From the NCBI GenBank assembly GCA_050944685.1, contig JBMNRP010000005.1, positions 62,001 through 126,000 on the forward strand: a stretch of 64,000 bases of DNA. The letters run 5' to 3'. Under the pieces are notes generated by a model. That model searched no databases. It had not been told where the DNA came from and worked only from the letters and a program-made list of their open reading frames with translations. Origin of the DNA: CADBRN01 sp050944685 (GTDB taxonomy: Bacteria > Bacillota > Clostridia > Lachnospirales > Lachnospiraceae). Of this stretch, positions 35,462 through 44,015 are shown piece after piece. Within the stretch, counting starts at the first letter, position 1. Each line of letters opens with the position of its first letter. A program made the translations under genes and the position numbers.

Positions 35462-35491
35462 CGTTCGGGTAATAATATACAGGGGGTATAT

Positions 35492-35537
35492 ATTATAAAA
35501 TGAATCACCGTGGAACAGAAAACAGTTGATTCATTTT
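35492..35537 (-). promoter_or_regulatory. Possible glf promoter with operator-like inverted repeat
   Basis: On the minus strand TATAAT (plus ATTATA, 35492-35497) touches an 11-bp perfect inverted repeat, AAAATGAATCA (35497-35507) and TGATTCATTTT (35527-35537). The -35 hexamer is weak, which fits an activated or repressed promoter. Confidence 0.5.
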
Positions 35538-35733
35538 CCCGGCATGGGAATAATAGAAGAAATGATTCTTCCGAATTCTTTCCGGCCAGTCCGGTTTACC
35601 TCACTTCTGATTATAGTGTAACCCGTTCCGGCTATTCCGGCAATGCTTTTTGGAACATTATTTGGAAAGAATCCATTTTCATTTCCTTCAAATATTACCA
35701 CAAATTCCCCGAGATATCCAGAACATTTTTTAT

Positions 35734-35747
35734 TGTAAACGATTACG
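35734..35747. promoter_or_regulatory. cre-like site (CcpA/LacI family)
   Basis: TGTAAACGATTACG matches the catabolite-responsive element consensus at all but the last position. It lies about 440 bases upstream of glf, so its target is unclear. Confidence 0.3.
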
Positions 35748-35807
35748 ACCAGTGAATTTTTTTCTTTCGGAATATTTCATGTTTTTTGAGGCCGGCGGAT
35801 TTCCGGA

Positions 35808-38171
35808 TTACCCGGCGTCTGCCCCGTACCAGGCGACGCCTTCGTACCGCCATCCCTGACTGACCAGCCAGTCATTTTCTTTCCGGACCGGGGTAAAATT
35901 ATGGTTATTGGAAAAGGCGTTCGGGTTATACTGCCGGTAAACCGGGACCGACTTCTGATTGCTGGAATACCAGCCGACGCCCTCATATTTCCATCCGAGC
36001 CGGATCAGATTGTCCCTTTCGGTCTTGTTCAGAGTATACTGATGTTCGCCTCCGTTCTTATTATAAAGCCGGAATACGGGTGAATCCGACTGAACCGGCG
36101 CATACCAGCCGACGCCCTCATACTTCCATCCGAGCGATACCAGGTGGTTCCTTTCCGTTTCATTCGCGGTATAGAAATGTTCCGAGGAATTCGGATTATA
36201 CAGCCGGAACATCGGAACGCTTTTTTCCGTTCCAGACGATCCGTCTCCTCCGCTCTCCCGTTTCGTTACGGAAAAGCTGAGGCGCTTCGAAAGGCCGGTG
36301 TAATTGCCCGTCTCCTTTACCTCAGCGACCACCGAATAAGAACCTGCCGACGACGGAGCACCTGAAAGCTTCCGGGATTTGCTGTCCAGATAGGTGAACG
36401 TGACATCCCCGAACCGGGCCTCGCCGGCGGGAGGCACTGCCTCAGAGCCTTCTTCCCATCCGTAGACGGAAGGTTCCGTGACCCATGAATTTACCGCCTG
36501 GGTGACCGTGTATTTCAGTACAGTTTTCCCGCCGTAATTCCCAATGCCGGCAACCGTCACCGTTTTCTCTCCGGCATTCGTGCAGTCCTCGCTATAGGTG
36601 ACCGAAAAATCCCGGTCCTTCACGAGTACCTCTTTGCCGCGCGTCACCGTCACTTCCGGCATGACGGGTTCCCCGGTATACGGAAAAGAGTTCTGTGAGA
36701 GGGAGGCCGTCCAGTCCGTGTCGACGCTTTCCGCCTTCACGGAGACCGCGCGTGACGGCATGATCAGTGAAAGAGACGAGAGGTTCGCGCTCTCTTCCCC
36801 GATCCATGGGGAAGCTCCTTCCGGAATCGTCTCCGTCCACCTCAGGGAAGCGTCCGATGATGCGGCATTCAGAACGATCCTGCTCCCGCTCCTGACATAC
36901 TGATACGTGCCGGAGCTGTCGGTCCGTTTCACCGTGTCCTCTGCCGAAATCGTCCCGTTCGTCACCTCAAGCCGGCAGTAAGGCTTCTGTTCAATGCTTC
37001 CGCTGCAGCTTCCGTCACAGAATATCACGGCGGAAGCCGACACCTGGACCTCTGAGTTATCCGGAACCGCGAGCGTCTGTCCCGGATCAATCACCAGCGT
37101 TCCGTTTTCCGGGAGGGAAAACGCGGTATTTTCCGTCAATGTGAAGACGGATTGATCCGCACCGTATATATCTCCGCCGGATTCCGTAAAAATAACGGCC
37201 TTCCAGCTTTTCTGATCCGAAAGATCCGATATGGAGGATGTGACGACCATGGCGCTCCCGCTCTTTCCGGTAGAAAAAGAGCCCGAGAGCCCCGCGCCGT
37301 ATCCCGTGCTGCCATTGGCGGACCGGTCCGCTGTGACCATGCCGCCGGAAACCGAGACACGGACGCCCTCTCCCGATCTCCCGCAGCCGATTCCCGAGCC
37401 AAAGCTCCCGGAACTCCGCGAGCTGTAGGCGTTCACGACTCCTCCGGAAATCGTGACATCACCTCCGCTTCCCGATCTGCCGCTGCCGATTCCCGCGCCG
37501 TACCCGAATCCGCTGTCCGAGCTGTATGCATTTACGATGCCTCCGCTGATCGTGACAGACCCGCTTCCGCCTCTGGCACCGCCGCCGATTCCCGCGCCGT
37601 ACGATGCGCCGGATTCTCCTCCGTACGCAGTGACAATACCCCCGGAAATCCGTATGGTTCCTCCGCTTCCGCCTCCGGAAAGACCGCTTCCGCCTCCGAT
37701 CCCCGCGGCGTAGACGCCGTTTCCTCCGCGGGCGGTGACTGTGCCGCCCCGGATTTCAATCTGACCGCAATTCTGACTCTGCTCCCCGCCGATACCGGCG
37801 GCTCGCTCGTCTTCGGAGACGGCATTCAGCGCTCCGGTATTGTCCCCGTTATCGCCTTCGATTATGAGAGAGCTTCCCTCATTCACCGTAATTCCCTTTA
37901 AGGCATTCAGCGTACATCCCTTTTTCAGGGTAAGCGTCGCGTCGCCCCTCACGATAATTCTCTCCCTGATGTTTACCTCCGAGTTTTCCGGAACGATGTA
38001 GGACCCGGAAGTCCACACGGAATCCATGCCGTCCCTCACTTCTGTTCCGCCCGCCGCGAGAACCGGTGCCGGAGCATTCGCAGCGAACCAGACCAGATGA
38101 ATCGCCGCGGCAAGCAGCGCCGCCGCGATCCGGGTTCCGATGCGTTTTTTATGATTGATCCATTTCCCCAT
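35808..38171 (-). CDS. Secreted repeat protein with C-terminal DUF5648-type repeats
   Basis: A 787-residue exported protein. A signal peptide (1-40, ending VLAA) is followed by a Gly-rich right-handed helix-like region (about 130-315) built from units of ISGGIVNAY and GAGIGGG type. Then come an Ig-like domain (about 525-590) and three tandem repeats of about 45 residues (650-787), each with LYN, a Thr/Phe core, and GW-YEGV-WY. The last type (DUF5648) recurs in cell-surface hydrolases of Clostridia and may bind envelope glycan. No LPXTG or membrane anchor is visible. I chose the ATG at 38171; the GTG at 38180 overlaps the weak AAAGAG site. Confidence 0.83.
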   Translation of the reverse strand: MGKWINHKKRIGTRIAAALLAAAIHLVWFAANAPAPVLAAGGTEVRDGMDSVWTSGSYIVPENSEVNIRERIIVRGDATLTLKKGCTLNALKGITVNEGSSLIIEGDNGDNTGALNAVSEDERAAGIGGEQSQNCGQIEIRGGTVTARGGNGVYAAGIGGGSGLSGGGSGGTIRISGGIVTAYGGESGASYGAGIGGGARGGSGSVTISGGIVNAYSSDSGFGYGAGIGSGRSGSGGDVTISGGVVNAYSSRSSGSFGSGIGCGRSGEGVRVSVSGGMVTADRSANGSTGYGAGLSGSFSTGKSGSAMVVTSSISDLSDQKSWKAVIFTESGGDIYGADQSVFTLTENTAFSLPENGTLVIDPGQTLAVPDNSEVQVSASAVIFCDGSCSGSIEQKPYCRLEVTNGTISAEDTVKRTDSSGTYQYVRSGSRIVLNAASSDASLRWTETIPEGASPWIGEESANLSSLSLIMPSRAVSVKAESVDTDWTASLSQNSFPYTGEPVMPEVTVTRGKEVLVKDRDFSVTYSEDCTNAGEKTVTVAGIGNYGGKTVLKYTVTQAVNSWVTEPSVYGWEEGSEAVPPAGEARFGDVTFTYLDSKSRKLSGAPSSAGSYSVVAEVKETGNYTGLSKRLSFSVTKRESGGDGSSGTEKSVPMFRLYNPNSSEHFYTANETERNHLVSLGWKYEGVGWYAPVQSDSPVFRLYNKNGGEHQYTLNKTERDNLIRLGWKYEGVGWYSSNQKSVPVYRQYNPNAFSNNHNFTPVRKENDWLVSQGWRYEGVAWYGADAG

Positions 38172-38282
38172 CTGTCGCACTCTTTCACACGGACGATTCC
38201 GGACTTTTTAAACCATTTCGGTTCCCTGTTGATCATCTGTTTTCCGGAAGGATTCTGCTGTTACTTCAAAAAGGACTGCTTT

Positions 38283-39464
38283 TCATCTGATGAAGAGGTT
38301 CTCTTCTTCCCAGTCCCGCACATACTGAAGAAACCAGGCAACGCCCAGCTTCATGGCTTTTTCGTCGAGATCAAATCCGGGGCTGTGAAGACCGGCGTTT
38401 TTTTCCGGATCGCGGAACGCACATCCGAGAAACAGAAACGCCTTTTCATTCGGATAATGTGAAAAATCATCGCCTCCCATGGAAAACGGGAGCGGAAGCA
38501 CATTTTCACGGCCGAAGACTTCTTCCGCCGCCTTTTTCCCGAGTTCCGCGGCCGCGCTGTCATTGATCACGGCAGGCATTCCGCGGTGGTAGGTGACGCG
38601 GACCCTGGTTCCGGTTCCTTTCTCCACCGAATCACCGATCTTCTTCAGGATCTCCTCAAACCGGTTTCGCAGTTCCGGGTCGGCGGCACGGGTCGTTCCG
38701 GAAAGAGATGCCGAATCCGGTATCACATTGGACGCATGGCCCGCCCGAATGGAAGTGATGCTGATCACGGCCGGGGAGATCGGGTCCAGATCGTGCGCGA
38801 TTATCCGGCTGACGCCCTCGTAAAACATGACCGCCGCGGCGACCGGGTCCGTGCAGCGGTCCGGGTGGGCCGCATGGCCGCCCTTCCCCGTAATCCGGAC
38901 ATCGAACATATCGGCCGATGCCATTACCGGCCCCGCCTGAATCGAGGCCTGACCGGCAGGAAGAAGCGTAGAAACATGGAGGCCGATGAGCCGGTCGCAT
39001 TCGCGGACCTCCCGGATCTCTCTCATCCGCGCGGCGCCGCAGTCTGAGATGATCTCCTCCGCCGGCTGAAAGATCAGCCGCACGCGCGATTTCAGCTCGT
39101 CCCGGTGCGCATTCAGAATCTTTGCGGTTTCCAGCAATATCGCGATGTGCGCGTCGTGTCCGCAGGCGTGCATGACGCCGTCATTCTCCGAGGAATACGG
39201 AAGCCCCGTCTTCTCACGGACAGGAAGCGCATCGATATCCGCCCGGATGCCCAGAATCCTCTCCCCGGAATTTTTTCCGGCGATGTCCGCGATGATCCCG
39301 GTCCCGCAGGCCACAAAAAACGGGATGCCCTCTTCCGTGAGGACTTCCCCGATCTTATCTCTCGTCCCGGATTCATGCCAGCCGGTTTCCGGATGCCGGT
39401 GAAAATATCTTCTCAGCTCTATCAAATCGGCCTCTGATTGGAAGGCCTCACCCAGTATATTCAT
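38283..39464 (-). CDS. M20 family metallopeptidase/amidohydrolase
   Basis: Di-metal aminoacylase-type hydrolase of the M20D group (hippurate and N-acetyl amino-acid hydrolases), 393 residues. Metal-binding segments are ACGHDAH (100-106), FQPAEE (about 133-138) and a late GGDDFS; the dimerisation domain lies in the middle. The substrate is unknown. It is probably a housekeeping gene between glycan cassettes. AGGAG lies nine bases before the ATG. Confidence 0.92.
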   Translation of the reverse strand: MNILGEAFQSEADLIELRRYFHRHPETGWHESGTRDKIGEVLTEEGIPFFVACGTGIIADIAGKNSGERILGIRADIDALPVREKTGLPYSSENDGVMHACGHDAHIAILLETAKILNAHRDELKSRVRLIFQPAEEIISDCGAARMREIREVRECDRLIGLHVSTLLPAGQASIQAGPVMASADMFDVRITGKGGHAAHPDRCTDPVAAAVMFYEGVSRIIAHDLDPISPAVISITSIRAGHASNVIPDSASLSGTTRAADPELRNRFEEILKKIGDSVEKGTGTRVRVTYHRGMPAVINDSAAAELGKKAAEEVFGRENVLPLPFSMGGDDFSHYPNEKAFLFLGCAFRDPEKNAGLHSPGFDLDEKAMKLGVAWFLQYVRDWEEENLFIR

Positions 39465-39545
39465 CCGCCATTGCTCCTGATCCTGACATAAAGAATCCCC
39501 GGAAGCACGAAAAAGGCGTTTCCGAAGGCAGTTTTGCGGTCCCTT

Positions 39546-40241
39546 TTACAGCAGCTTCAGCCCCTCTGCCAGCATCCACACATAGGCGATCGTCTTGGGT
39601 ATCATGAGCGATCCGACCGCGGGATATTTTCTGGCAAAAACCGTCACCGGCAGATAGCAGGCAAAGCTCACCGCCACCGCGACCGCCATGGACCGCCCGT
39701 AGGATGATCCGCTCATGATATACAGGATGATCATGCAGATCCCGACGACGGCAAACGGAATATTCCGGAATAGCGACCAGCGGGCGTTCCCCTCATACCG
39801 ATACCAGTTGTTCTGCGGGAACAGGCAGAGAACGATGCGGACCGCTGCCGCGATGAACAGCGCCGCCGCCATTCCCGCGTTTCCCTTTCCCTCGAGGCAG
39901 ACGAAGATCGCGTAAAGGAGCAGATAATACACCGTCATCGTAATCGACGACACCTTCAGGCCGAGTCCCAGCCGATACTCCGTGTCCGGCTCCTCTCCTT
40001 TTCTGTATCGCCTCACGCGAGGGATCAGGTGGAACGCGTCTCCCGCTCCCAGAAGGAGCGCGAGAATTCCGTACAGCAAAAACTCCGGCCGGCCTTTCCC
40101 CAGCGCAAAAAACAACACGCCCGCCGCCAGGTCGAAGCAGAGATAGGCAATATCAAAAACCGATTCAAACACCGCCATCGCGGCCGGTGTTCTTTTCCCC
40201 GAACTGTTTTTTGTATTCATATTATTTGATTTTAATGGCAT
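39546..40241 (-). CDS. Membrane protein of unknown function (about seven helices)
   Basis: A 231-residue hydrophobic protein with roughly seven helices and a short basic cytosolic N-terminus. A loop after the third helix is charged (RRYRKGEEPDTEYRLG). I do not recognise the family. The start overlaps the stop of the GtrB-type glycosyltransferase by 20 bases, and AGGGACG precedes the ATG at 40241, so translation is coupled. Context suggests help in lipid-linked sugar transfer. ATG 40220 is a weaker alternative start. Confidence 0.7.
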   Translation of the reverse strand: MPLKSNNMNTKNSSGKRTPAAMAVFESVFDIAYLCFDLAAGVLFFALGKGRPEFLLYGILALLLGAGDAFHLIPRVRRYRKGEEPDTEYRLGLGLKVSSITMTVYYLLLYAIFVCLEGKGNAGMAAALFIAAAVRIVLCLFPQNNWYRYEGNARWSLFRNIPFAVVGICMIILYIMSGSSYGRSMAVAVAVSFACYLPVTVFARKYPAVGSLMIPKTIAYVWMLAEGLKLL

Positions 40242-41187
40242 CGTCCCTGCTGCTCTCCGAGATGATAAAATGCGGGCGGCCTTTCGTCTCGAGGTAGATC
40301 TTTGCGATGTACTGTCCGAGGATCCCGAGCGAAAAAAGGATCAGCCCTCCGATGAAAATGACCGTGCAGATCAGGGAGGCCCAGCCTGCGACCGGATCTC
40401 CGAATGCCAGCTTCCGGACAATAATGATGATTAACAGCACAAATCCGATGAATGTCATGAAGACTCCGCCCCACGAGGCGATAGCCAGAGGAGCCTGAGA
40501 AAAGTTGATGATTCCGTCAATCGCATATTTGAACAGCCCCCAGAAACTCCATTTCGTGCTTCCGGCGACTCTCTCGACGTTCTGGTAGGAGAGCCAGTAG
40601 GTGCGGAAACCGATCCATCCGAAGATTCCCTTTGAGAACCGGTTGTACTCGCTCATCGCCACGATGGAATCGACCATATCCCGGGTCATCAGGCGGAAAT
40701 CTCTCGCCCCGTCGACGATATCCGCATCCGAGATCCGGTTGATCAGATGATAAAAACGATGCGCAAACCAGCTCCGGACCGGCGATTCGCCCGTCCGGTC
40801 TTTTCTTCTCGTGGCGACGCTGTCATATTCCCCCTGCTCCAGGATGTCCAGCATCTCAGGGAGAAGCGAGGGCGGATCCTGCAGGTCCGCGTCCATCACA
40901 GCCACATAATCTCCGTCCGCATTGCAGAAGCCGGCGTACATCGCCGATTCCTTGCCGAAATTCCGCGAGAAAGAAAGATACTGAACATGCGGATCTTTTT
41001 CCGCCAATGAGCGGAGAACCGGGAGCGTATTGTCCCTCGACCCGTCATTGATAAAAAGCATCTCATACCGGTATGAAAGGGAGGAAAGGACGGCTGACGC
41101 CTCCTGGTAAAAGAGAGGGATCGCCTCCTCCTCATTGTAGCAGGGAATGATAATGCTGATTTTTTTCCTCTTTTCTGAATTCATCAT
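40222..41187 (-). CDS. GT2 glycosyltransferase, GtrB/DPM1 type
   Basis: A 321-residue enzyme with GT-A motifs IIIPCYNEEEA (12-22) and MDADLQDPP (98-106), plus two C-terminal helices (about 230-255 and 265-290). The type transfers a sugar from a nucleotide to undecaprenyl phosphate. It is the second of two such enzymes in the window and is flanked by multi-spanning membrane proteins on both sides, the usual layout of a lipid-phosphate sugar, flip and transfer system. The ATG at 41187 follows AGAGG by seven bases. Confidence 0.9.
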   Translation of the reverse strand: MMNSEKRKKISIIIPCYNEEEAIPLFYQEASAVLSSLSYRYEMLFINDGSRDNTLPVLRSLAEKDPHVQYLSFSRNFGKESAMYAGFCNADGDYVAVMDADLQDPPSLLPEMLDILEQGEYDSVATRRKDRTGESPVRSWFAHRFYHLINRISDADIVDGARDFRLMTRDMVDSIVAMSEYNRFSKGIFGWIGFRTYWLSYQNVERVAGSTKWSFWGLFKYAIDGIINFSQAPLAIASWGGVFMTFIGFVLLIIIIVRKLAFGDPVAGWASLICTVIFIGGLILFSLGILGQYIAKIYLETKGRPHFIISESSRDDAIKIK

Positions 41188-41202
41188 AATCACGCCTCTG
41201 TA

Positions 41203-42579
41203 TTACTTTTTCGATGCCAGAGAAAGCAGAAGGGAGAAAAACCCGAATGCAATAACAACATACATGGCGCGCTGGAAATCCTTCCGAAACTCCGCCGTAT
41301 ACGTGTTCTGCTCTACATTTCTCTCGTAAACCATCACGGTCGCGGTTGTCATCGACAGAGCCATCACCGCACCGATCCGGAGAAGACTCGCGTAGACGCT
41401 CGGGGAGAATGCAGTCGCCATCCGGGAACCAAACCCGGCAATCACAAGCGCCAGAGCGAAAATCAGATCCTGAAAACCATCCAGCGCCAGGATAAATTCG
41501 AGCGCGATCAGAATAATGCAGATGCCCATCACCATGTATTTCACAAATGGCTGCGAATCGAAATAGCTGACGGCGTTCACAAGCCCGAATTCCGGGACAT
41601 CCTGTACCAGAGCCTCCGTCCCGGGGATAAGCCTCTTCGTGATCGGCAGAAGCGGTCCGAACAGAATCACGACCAGACAGGGAAAAACCGCGATCGCGCG
41701 ATAAAACACGCTCTTATATTTCTTCCAGATCGTAATGGCGAGAACCGTGCACATGAAGATCGAAAAAGCCATGCTTCCGAAAAGCAGCCAGTTTGCCGAA
41801 GTGGAAAATCCGATATCCAGCTTGTTTGTCAGCCGCAGCATTCCGTATGTCTGGAAAACCAGCGATGTCTGCGTCTCGGTCCGCGCCTGATTTCCCGGAC
41901 AGGTCAGCGTAAAGGCGAGACTGCCGAAAAGAAGCACGATCTGAATGAGCATGAAAACATGAAAGCGTTTTTTGAACAGCAGATACACCGCGAAGCACAG
42001 ATAGGTAAACAGCAGGACGATCAGAATCTGCTCATTATTTGCGGCATAGATCAGACAGATCATATAGACGGGATATTCCCACCACGCCATATGCGTGCGG
42101 TCCAGGATCTTCCGGAGCGGCACCAGCGCTGTCATCCCGAAAGCAGCCGGGCAGAAATACGTGCTGAGCGTGGCGACCCATCCGGCCTCGATCATATAGT
42201 GCCAGGGAAACAGCATCACGCCCGCGGCAATCACCGCGCTGATCTCCCTGGATCTGGTCCGGTCAAACAAAACAGACATAGACCTCTGCATCAGATACAT
42301 GCAGATGCCGGCAAAGATGGGAAACAGCACGAAATAGTGATTCTCGAAAAAGAACATCAGAAAATTGATCAGAATGCGCGAGGACCACGTGTGATACTGA
42401 TATATGACATACTGGCAGTATGCGGAAAAATGATCCGCAACTTTTCCGTAGGAACGGTTGATCGCATCGTCATTGACAATCGGCATCAGGCGCAGAAACA
42501 CTGCGAAAATCACGCTCGTCACCAGAAAAATAAAACGATAATCTTCTGTTATTTTTGATAACCTGTTATTCTTCTTCAT
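41203..42579 (-). CDS. Multi-spanning membrane protein, DUF6056-like (putative GT-C)
   Basis: A 458-residue protein with about 11 helices. After the first helix it has an acidic NDDAINRSYG motif in the first external loop, as GT-C transferases do, and ANNEQ and PGNQAR segments that I associate with the DUF6056 family. Probably uses the lipid-phosphate sugar made by the GtrB-type enzyme encoded just downstream. GGAG sits five bases before the ATG. The start overlaps the preceding small membrane protein gene by 14 bases. Confidence 0.72.
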   Translation of the reverse strand: MKKNNRLSKITEDYRFIFLVTSVIFAVFLRLMPIVNDDAINRSYGKVADHFSAYCQYVIYQYHTWSSRILINFLMFFFENHYFVLFPIFAGICMYLMQRSMSVLFDRTRSREISAVIAAGVMLFPWHYMIEAGWVATLSTYFCPAAFGMTALVPLRKILDRTHMAWWEYPVYMICLIYAANNEQILIVLLFTYLCFAVYLLFKKRFHVFMLIQIVLLFGSLAFTLTCPGNQARTETQTSLVFQTYGMLRLTNKLDIGFSTSANWLLFGSMAFSIFMCTVLAITIWKKYKSVFYRAIAVFPCLVVILFGPLLPITKRLIPGTEALVQDVPEFGLVNAVSYFDSQPFVKYMVMGICIILIALEFILALDGFQDLIFALALVIAGFGSRMATAFSPSVYASLLRIGAVMALSMTTATVMVYERNVEQNTYTAEFRKDFQRAMYVVIAFGFFSLLLSLASKK

Positions 42580-43117
42580 CCGAACTCCATGAATGTACTG
42601 TCGTATTCAGCGGAACAAGCCTCGTGACGTCGTCTACGTCAGCCAGAATATATATCTTATAATCGTACCGGTCCGCGTTTATTTTCTTCGAGTAGGGGAC
42701 CTTTATCTCAAACCCCGCGTTGTCATAGAAGCCGTCGTCATCCAGGGATTCCGAGACATCCTCCCGCTTCACCGGCATGGTCGGAACGATATAGCATCGG
42801 TCCGTCTCCGTATTCTGCAGGACGACCCGCAGCTCATATTTTCCGGCCTGATGACCCCGGACCGCAAACCAGCCGCGCATATGAATCATTCCCCGGGAAG
42901 TGCCGACATCATCCAGATCCATATTGCCGTATCTCAGCCCGTCAATATTCCAGTCATATCCTTCTGTATCCTCGACGACATTTACCTTTGAAATATCCAG
43001 GTCTGTGACCCGGAACTCGCTCCACCGGAGGATTCCCCAGACCACGGCCAGAAGGGTAATGCCGACACACAGAAGAATCCCGATCCATTTCTTCGTATGC
43101 ATTACCTCATATTTCAT
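42566..43117 (-). CDS. Single-pass membrane protein with extracytoplasmic beta domain, unknown
   Basis: A 183-residue protein with one N-terminal helix (about 11-28) and an exported acidic domain (30-183) ending DEEE. No family recognised. It is the first gene of an operon driven by the promoter at 43311-43339, followed by the DUF6056-like protein and the GtrB-type enzyme, so it may be an accessory of that glycosylation system. The ATG at 43117 has GAAAGG nine bases upstream; a frame reaching 43180 would have no ribosome site. Confidence 0.75.
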   Translation of the reverse strand: MKYEVMHTKKWIGILLCVGITLLAVVWGILRWSEFRVTDLDISKVNVVEDTEGYDWNIDGLRYGNMDLDDVGTSRGMIHMRGWFAVRGHQAGKYELRVVLQNTETDRCYIVPTMPVKREDVSESLDDDGFYDNAGFEIKVPYSKKINADRYDYKIYILADVDDVTRLVPLNTTVHSWSSDEEE

Positions 43118-43200
43118 ATGATTCAGCCTTTCTGCTTTACAGTCATTCACCTGTTGGAAAAGGGATTTTGAAAAAAACATTCACAGGAAACCGGCAGCGT

Positions 43201-43238
43201 AAAAAGCAGCGGCACTAAATTGCTCCGGCACAGCCGCT
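43201..43238 (-). promoter_or_regulatory. Attenuator-like hairpin in the leader
   Basis: On the minus strand AGCGGC (43238-43233), a 19-base loop and GCCGCT (43213-43208) are followed by GC and five T residues. It lies between the predicted transcript start (about 43304) and the start codon at 43117. The stem is short, so termination would be partial. Confidence 0.5.
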
Positions 43239-43282
43239 TTTCCGCAATCCTCCGTCCCCTGTGATACATTCAGACCGGATAT

Positions 43283-43299
43283 GCAAAAGTTTTGCAAAA
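43283..43299. promoter_or_regulatory. Operator-like dyad GCAAAAGTTTTGC plus TTTTGCAAAA
   Basis: Two overlapping palindromes lie at about +5 to +22 of the minus-strand promoter, a place where a bound repressor would block transcription. The binding protein is unknown. Confidence 0.45.
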
Positions 43300-43310
43300 T
43301 TCTCGGCATA

Positions 43311-43339
43311 AGTATAGCATCTCTGCGGGAGTTTATCAA
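43311..43339 (-). promoter_or_regulatory. Strong sigma-A promoter for the minus-strand operon
   Basis: On the minus strand TTGATA (43339-43334), exactly 17 bases, then TATACT (43316-43311) with an extended -10 TG. The transcript should start near 43304 and carry a leader of about 187 bases. Confidence 0.75.
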
Positions 43340-43436
43340 GAATCTGCTCTTTCCCGGGCGGCCGATCCGGAAACGGCAGACACCAGACAGCCGGCGCAAC
43401 AATCATGGCGAAGGGCAGCGAATCGTTCCGGCAAAG

Positions 43437-43466
43437 TTGACGCAGGAAGCCTCTCTATAATAAAAT
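43437..43466 (+). promoter_or_regulatory. Promoter of the VOC gene
   Basis: TTGACG (43437-43442), 18 bases, TAAAAT (43461-43466); a perfect TATAAT (43456-43461) overlaps but would be only 13 bases from the -35. Confidence 0.55.
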
Positions 43467-43534
43467 GAAAATAACGGCCGGGAAAATCCGCCCCGCGCCG
43501 CTGATCATTGCGTTCATATCAGAAAGGAGCAATT

Positions 43535-43933
43535 ATGAGTTTGGCCAGAAAAATGCACCACGTATGTCTTCGCTGTGTCGGAGAGGAAGAAATGAATAAA
43601 GCCATTGACTTTTACACAAACCTGATCGGTCTGAAGCTGATCCGCAGATGGGGCGAGGGAACCGGAGCCGGATGCATGATGGACGCCGGAAATGCCATTG
43701 TCGAGATGTTCGCAGACGCAGAGCCGGGAAGAACGATCGGTCCGGTCGACCACTTTGCCTTTGAAGTGGATGATGTCGACAAATGCGCCTCCGCCCTCAG
43801 AGAGGCCGGCTATGAGATCACCAGCGGTCCGGCGGACATGGACGTACCGGCCAAACCGGAACCCTTTTCTCTGAGAATGGTCTTCTGCCGCGGACCGATC
43901 GGCGAGAGCATCGAGTTTTACCACGAGAAATAA
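43535..43933 (+). CDS. VOC family protein (lactoylglutathione lyase-like)
   Basis: A 132-residue single-unit glyoxalase/bleomycin-resistance fold protein, with two beta-alpha-beta-beta-beta modules and likely metal ligands His8 or His9 (MHHVCLRC), Glu in VEMFA, His in GPVDHFAFEV and Glu near the end (SIEFYHE). The family includes glyoxalase I and many other metal-dependent enzymes; the substrate is open. AAGGAG precedes the ATG at 43535. It is a lone plus-strand gene inserted between two minus-strand glycan operons. Confidence 0.88.
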   Translation: MSLARKMHHVCLRCVGEEEMNKAIDFYTNLIGLKLIRRWGEGTGAGCMMDAGNAIVEMFADAEPGRTIGPVDHFAFEVDDVDKCASALREAGYEITSGPADMDVPAKPEPFSLRMVFCRGPIGESIEFYHEK

Positions 43934-43955
43934 TTGATTTTCGGTCAAAAAAGAA

Positions 43956-44005
43956 GACTGCCCCGGTAACGCGTGCGCACCTGCCGGATCGTTACCGGGG
44001 CAGTC
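43956..44005. terminator. Terminator of the core glycan operon (shared with VOC gene)
   Basis: A perfect 15-bp stem, GACTGCCCCGGTAAC (43956-43970) and its complement (43991-44005), with a 20-base loop. On the minus strand TTCTTTTTT follows, so it ends the wbqC side. On plus no T-run follows, but the VOC gene ends 22 bases before it. Confidence 0.88.
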
Positions 44006-44015
44006 CCGTATTATT

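Larger units (their letters stand above)
35296..35807. other. 512-base non-coding region upstream of glf
   Basis: Holds a 12-bp perfect inverted repeat (35419-35461), an 11-bp perfect inverted repeat next to a TATAAT on the minus strand (35497-35537), and a cre-like sequence (35734-35747). No convincing gene. No strong terminator for the secreted repeat protein ending at 35808 was found. Confidence 0.65.
43118..43534. other. Divergent intergenic region with two promoters
   Basis: Separates the minus-strand membrane-glycan operon from the plus-strand VOC gene. Contents: a leader hairpin (43201-43238), a dyad (43283-43299), a minus-strand promoter (43311-43339) and a plus-strand promoter (43437-43466). 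No gene seen. Confidence 0.7.

Noticed and set aside
35510..35755. 81-codon plus-strand open frame upstream of glf
   Set aside because: Starts inside an inverted repeat, has no ribosome site, and no recognisable protein.
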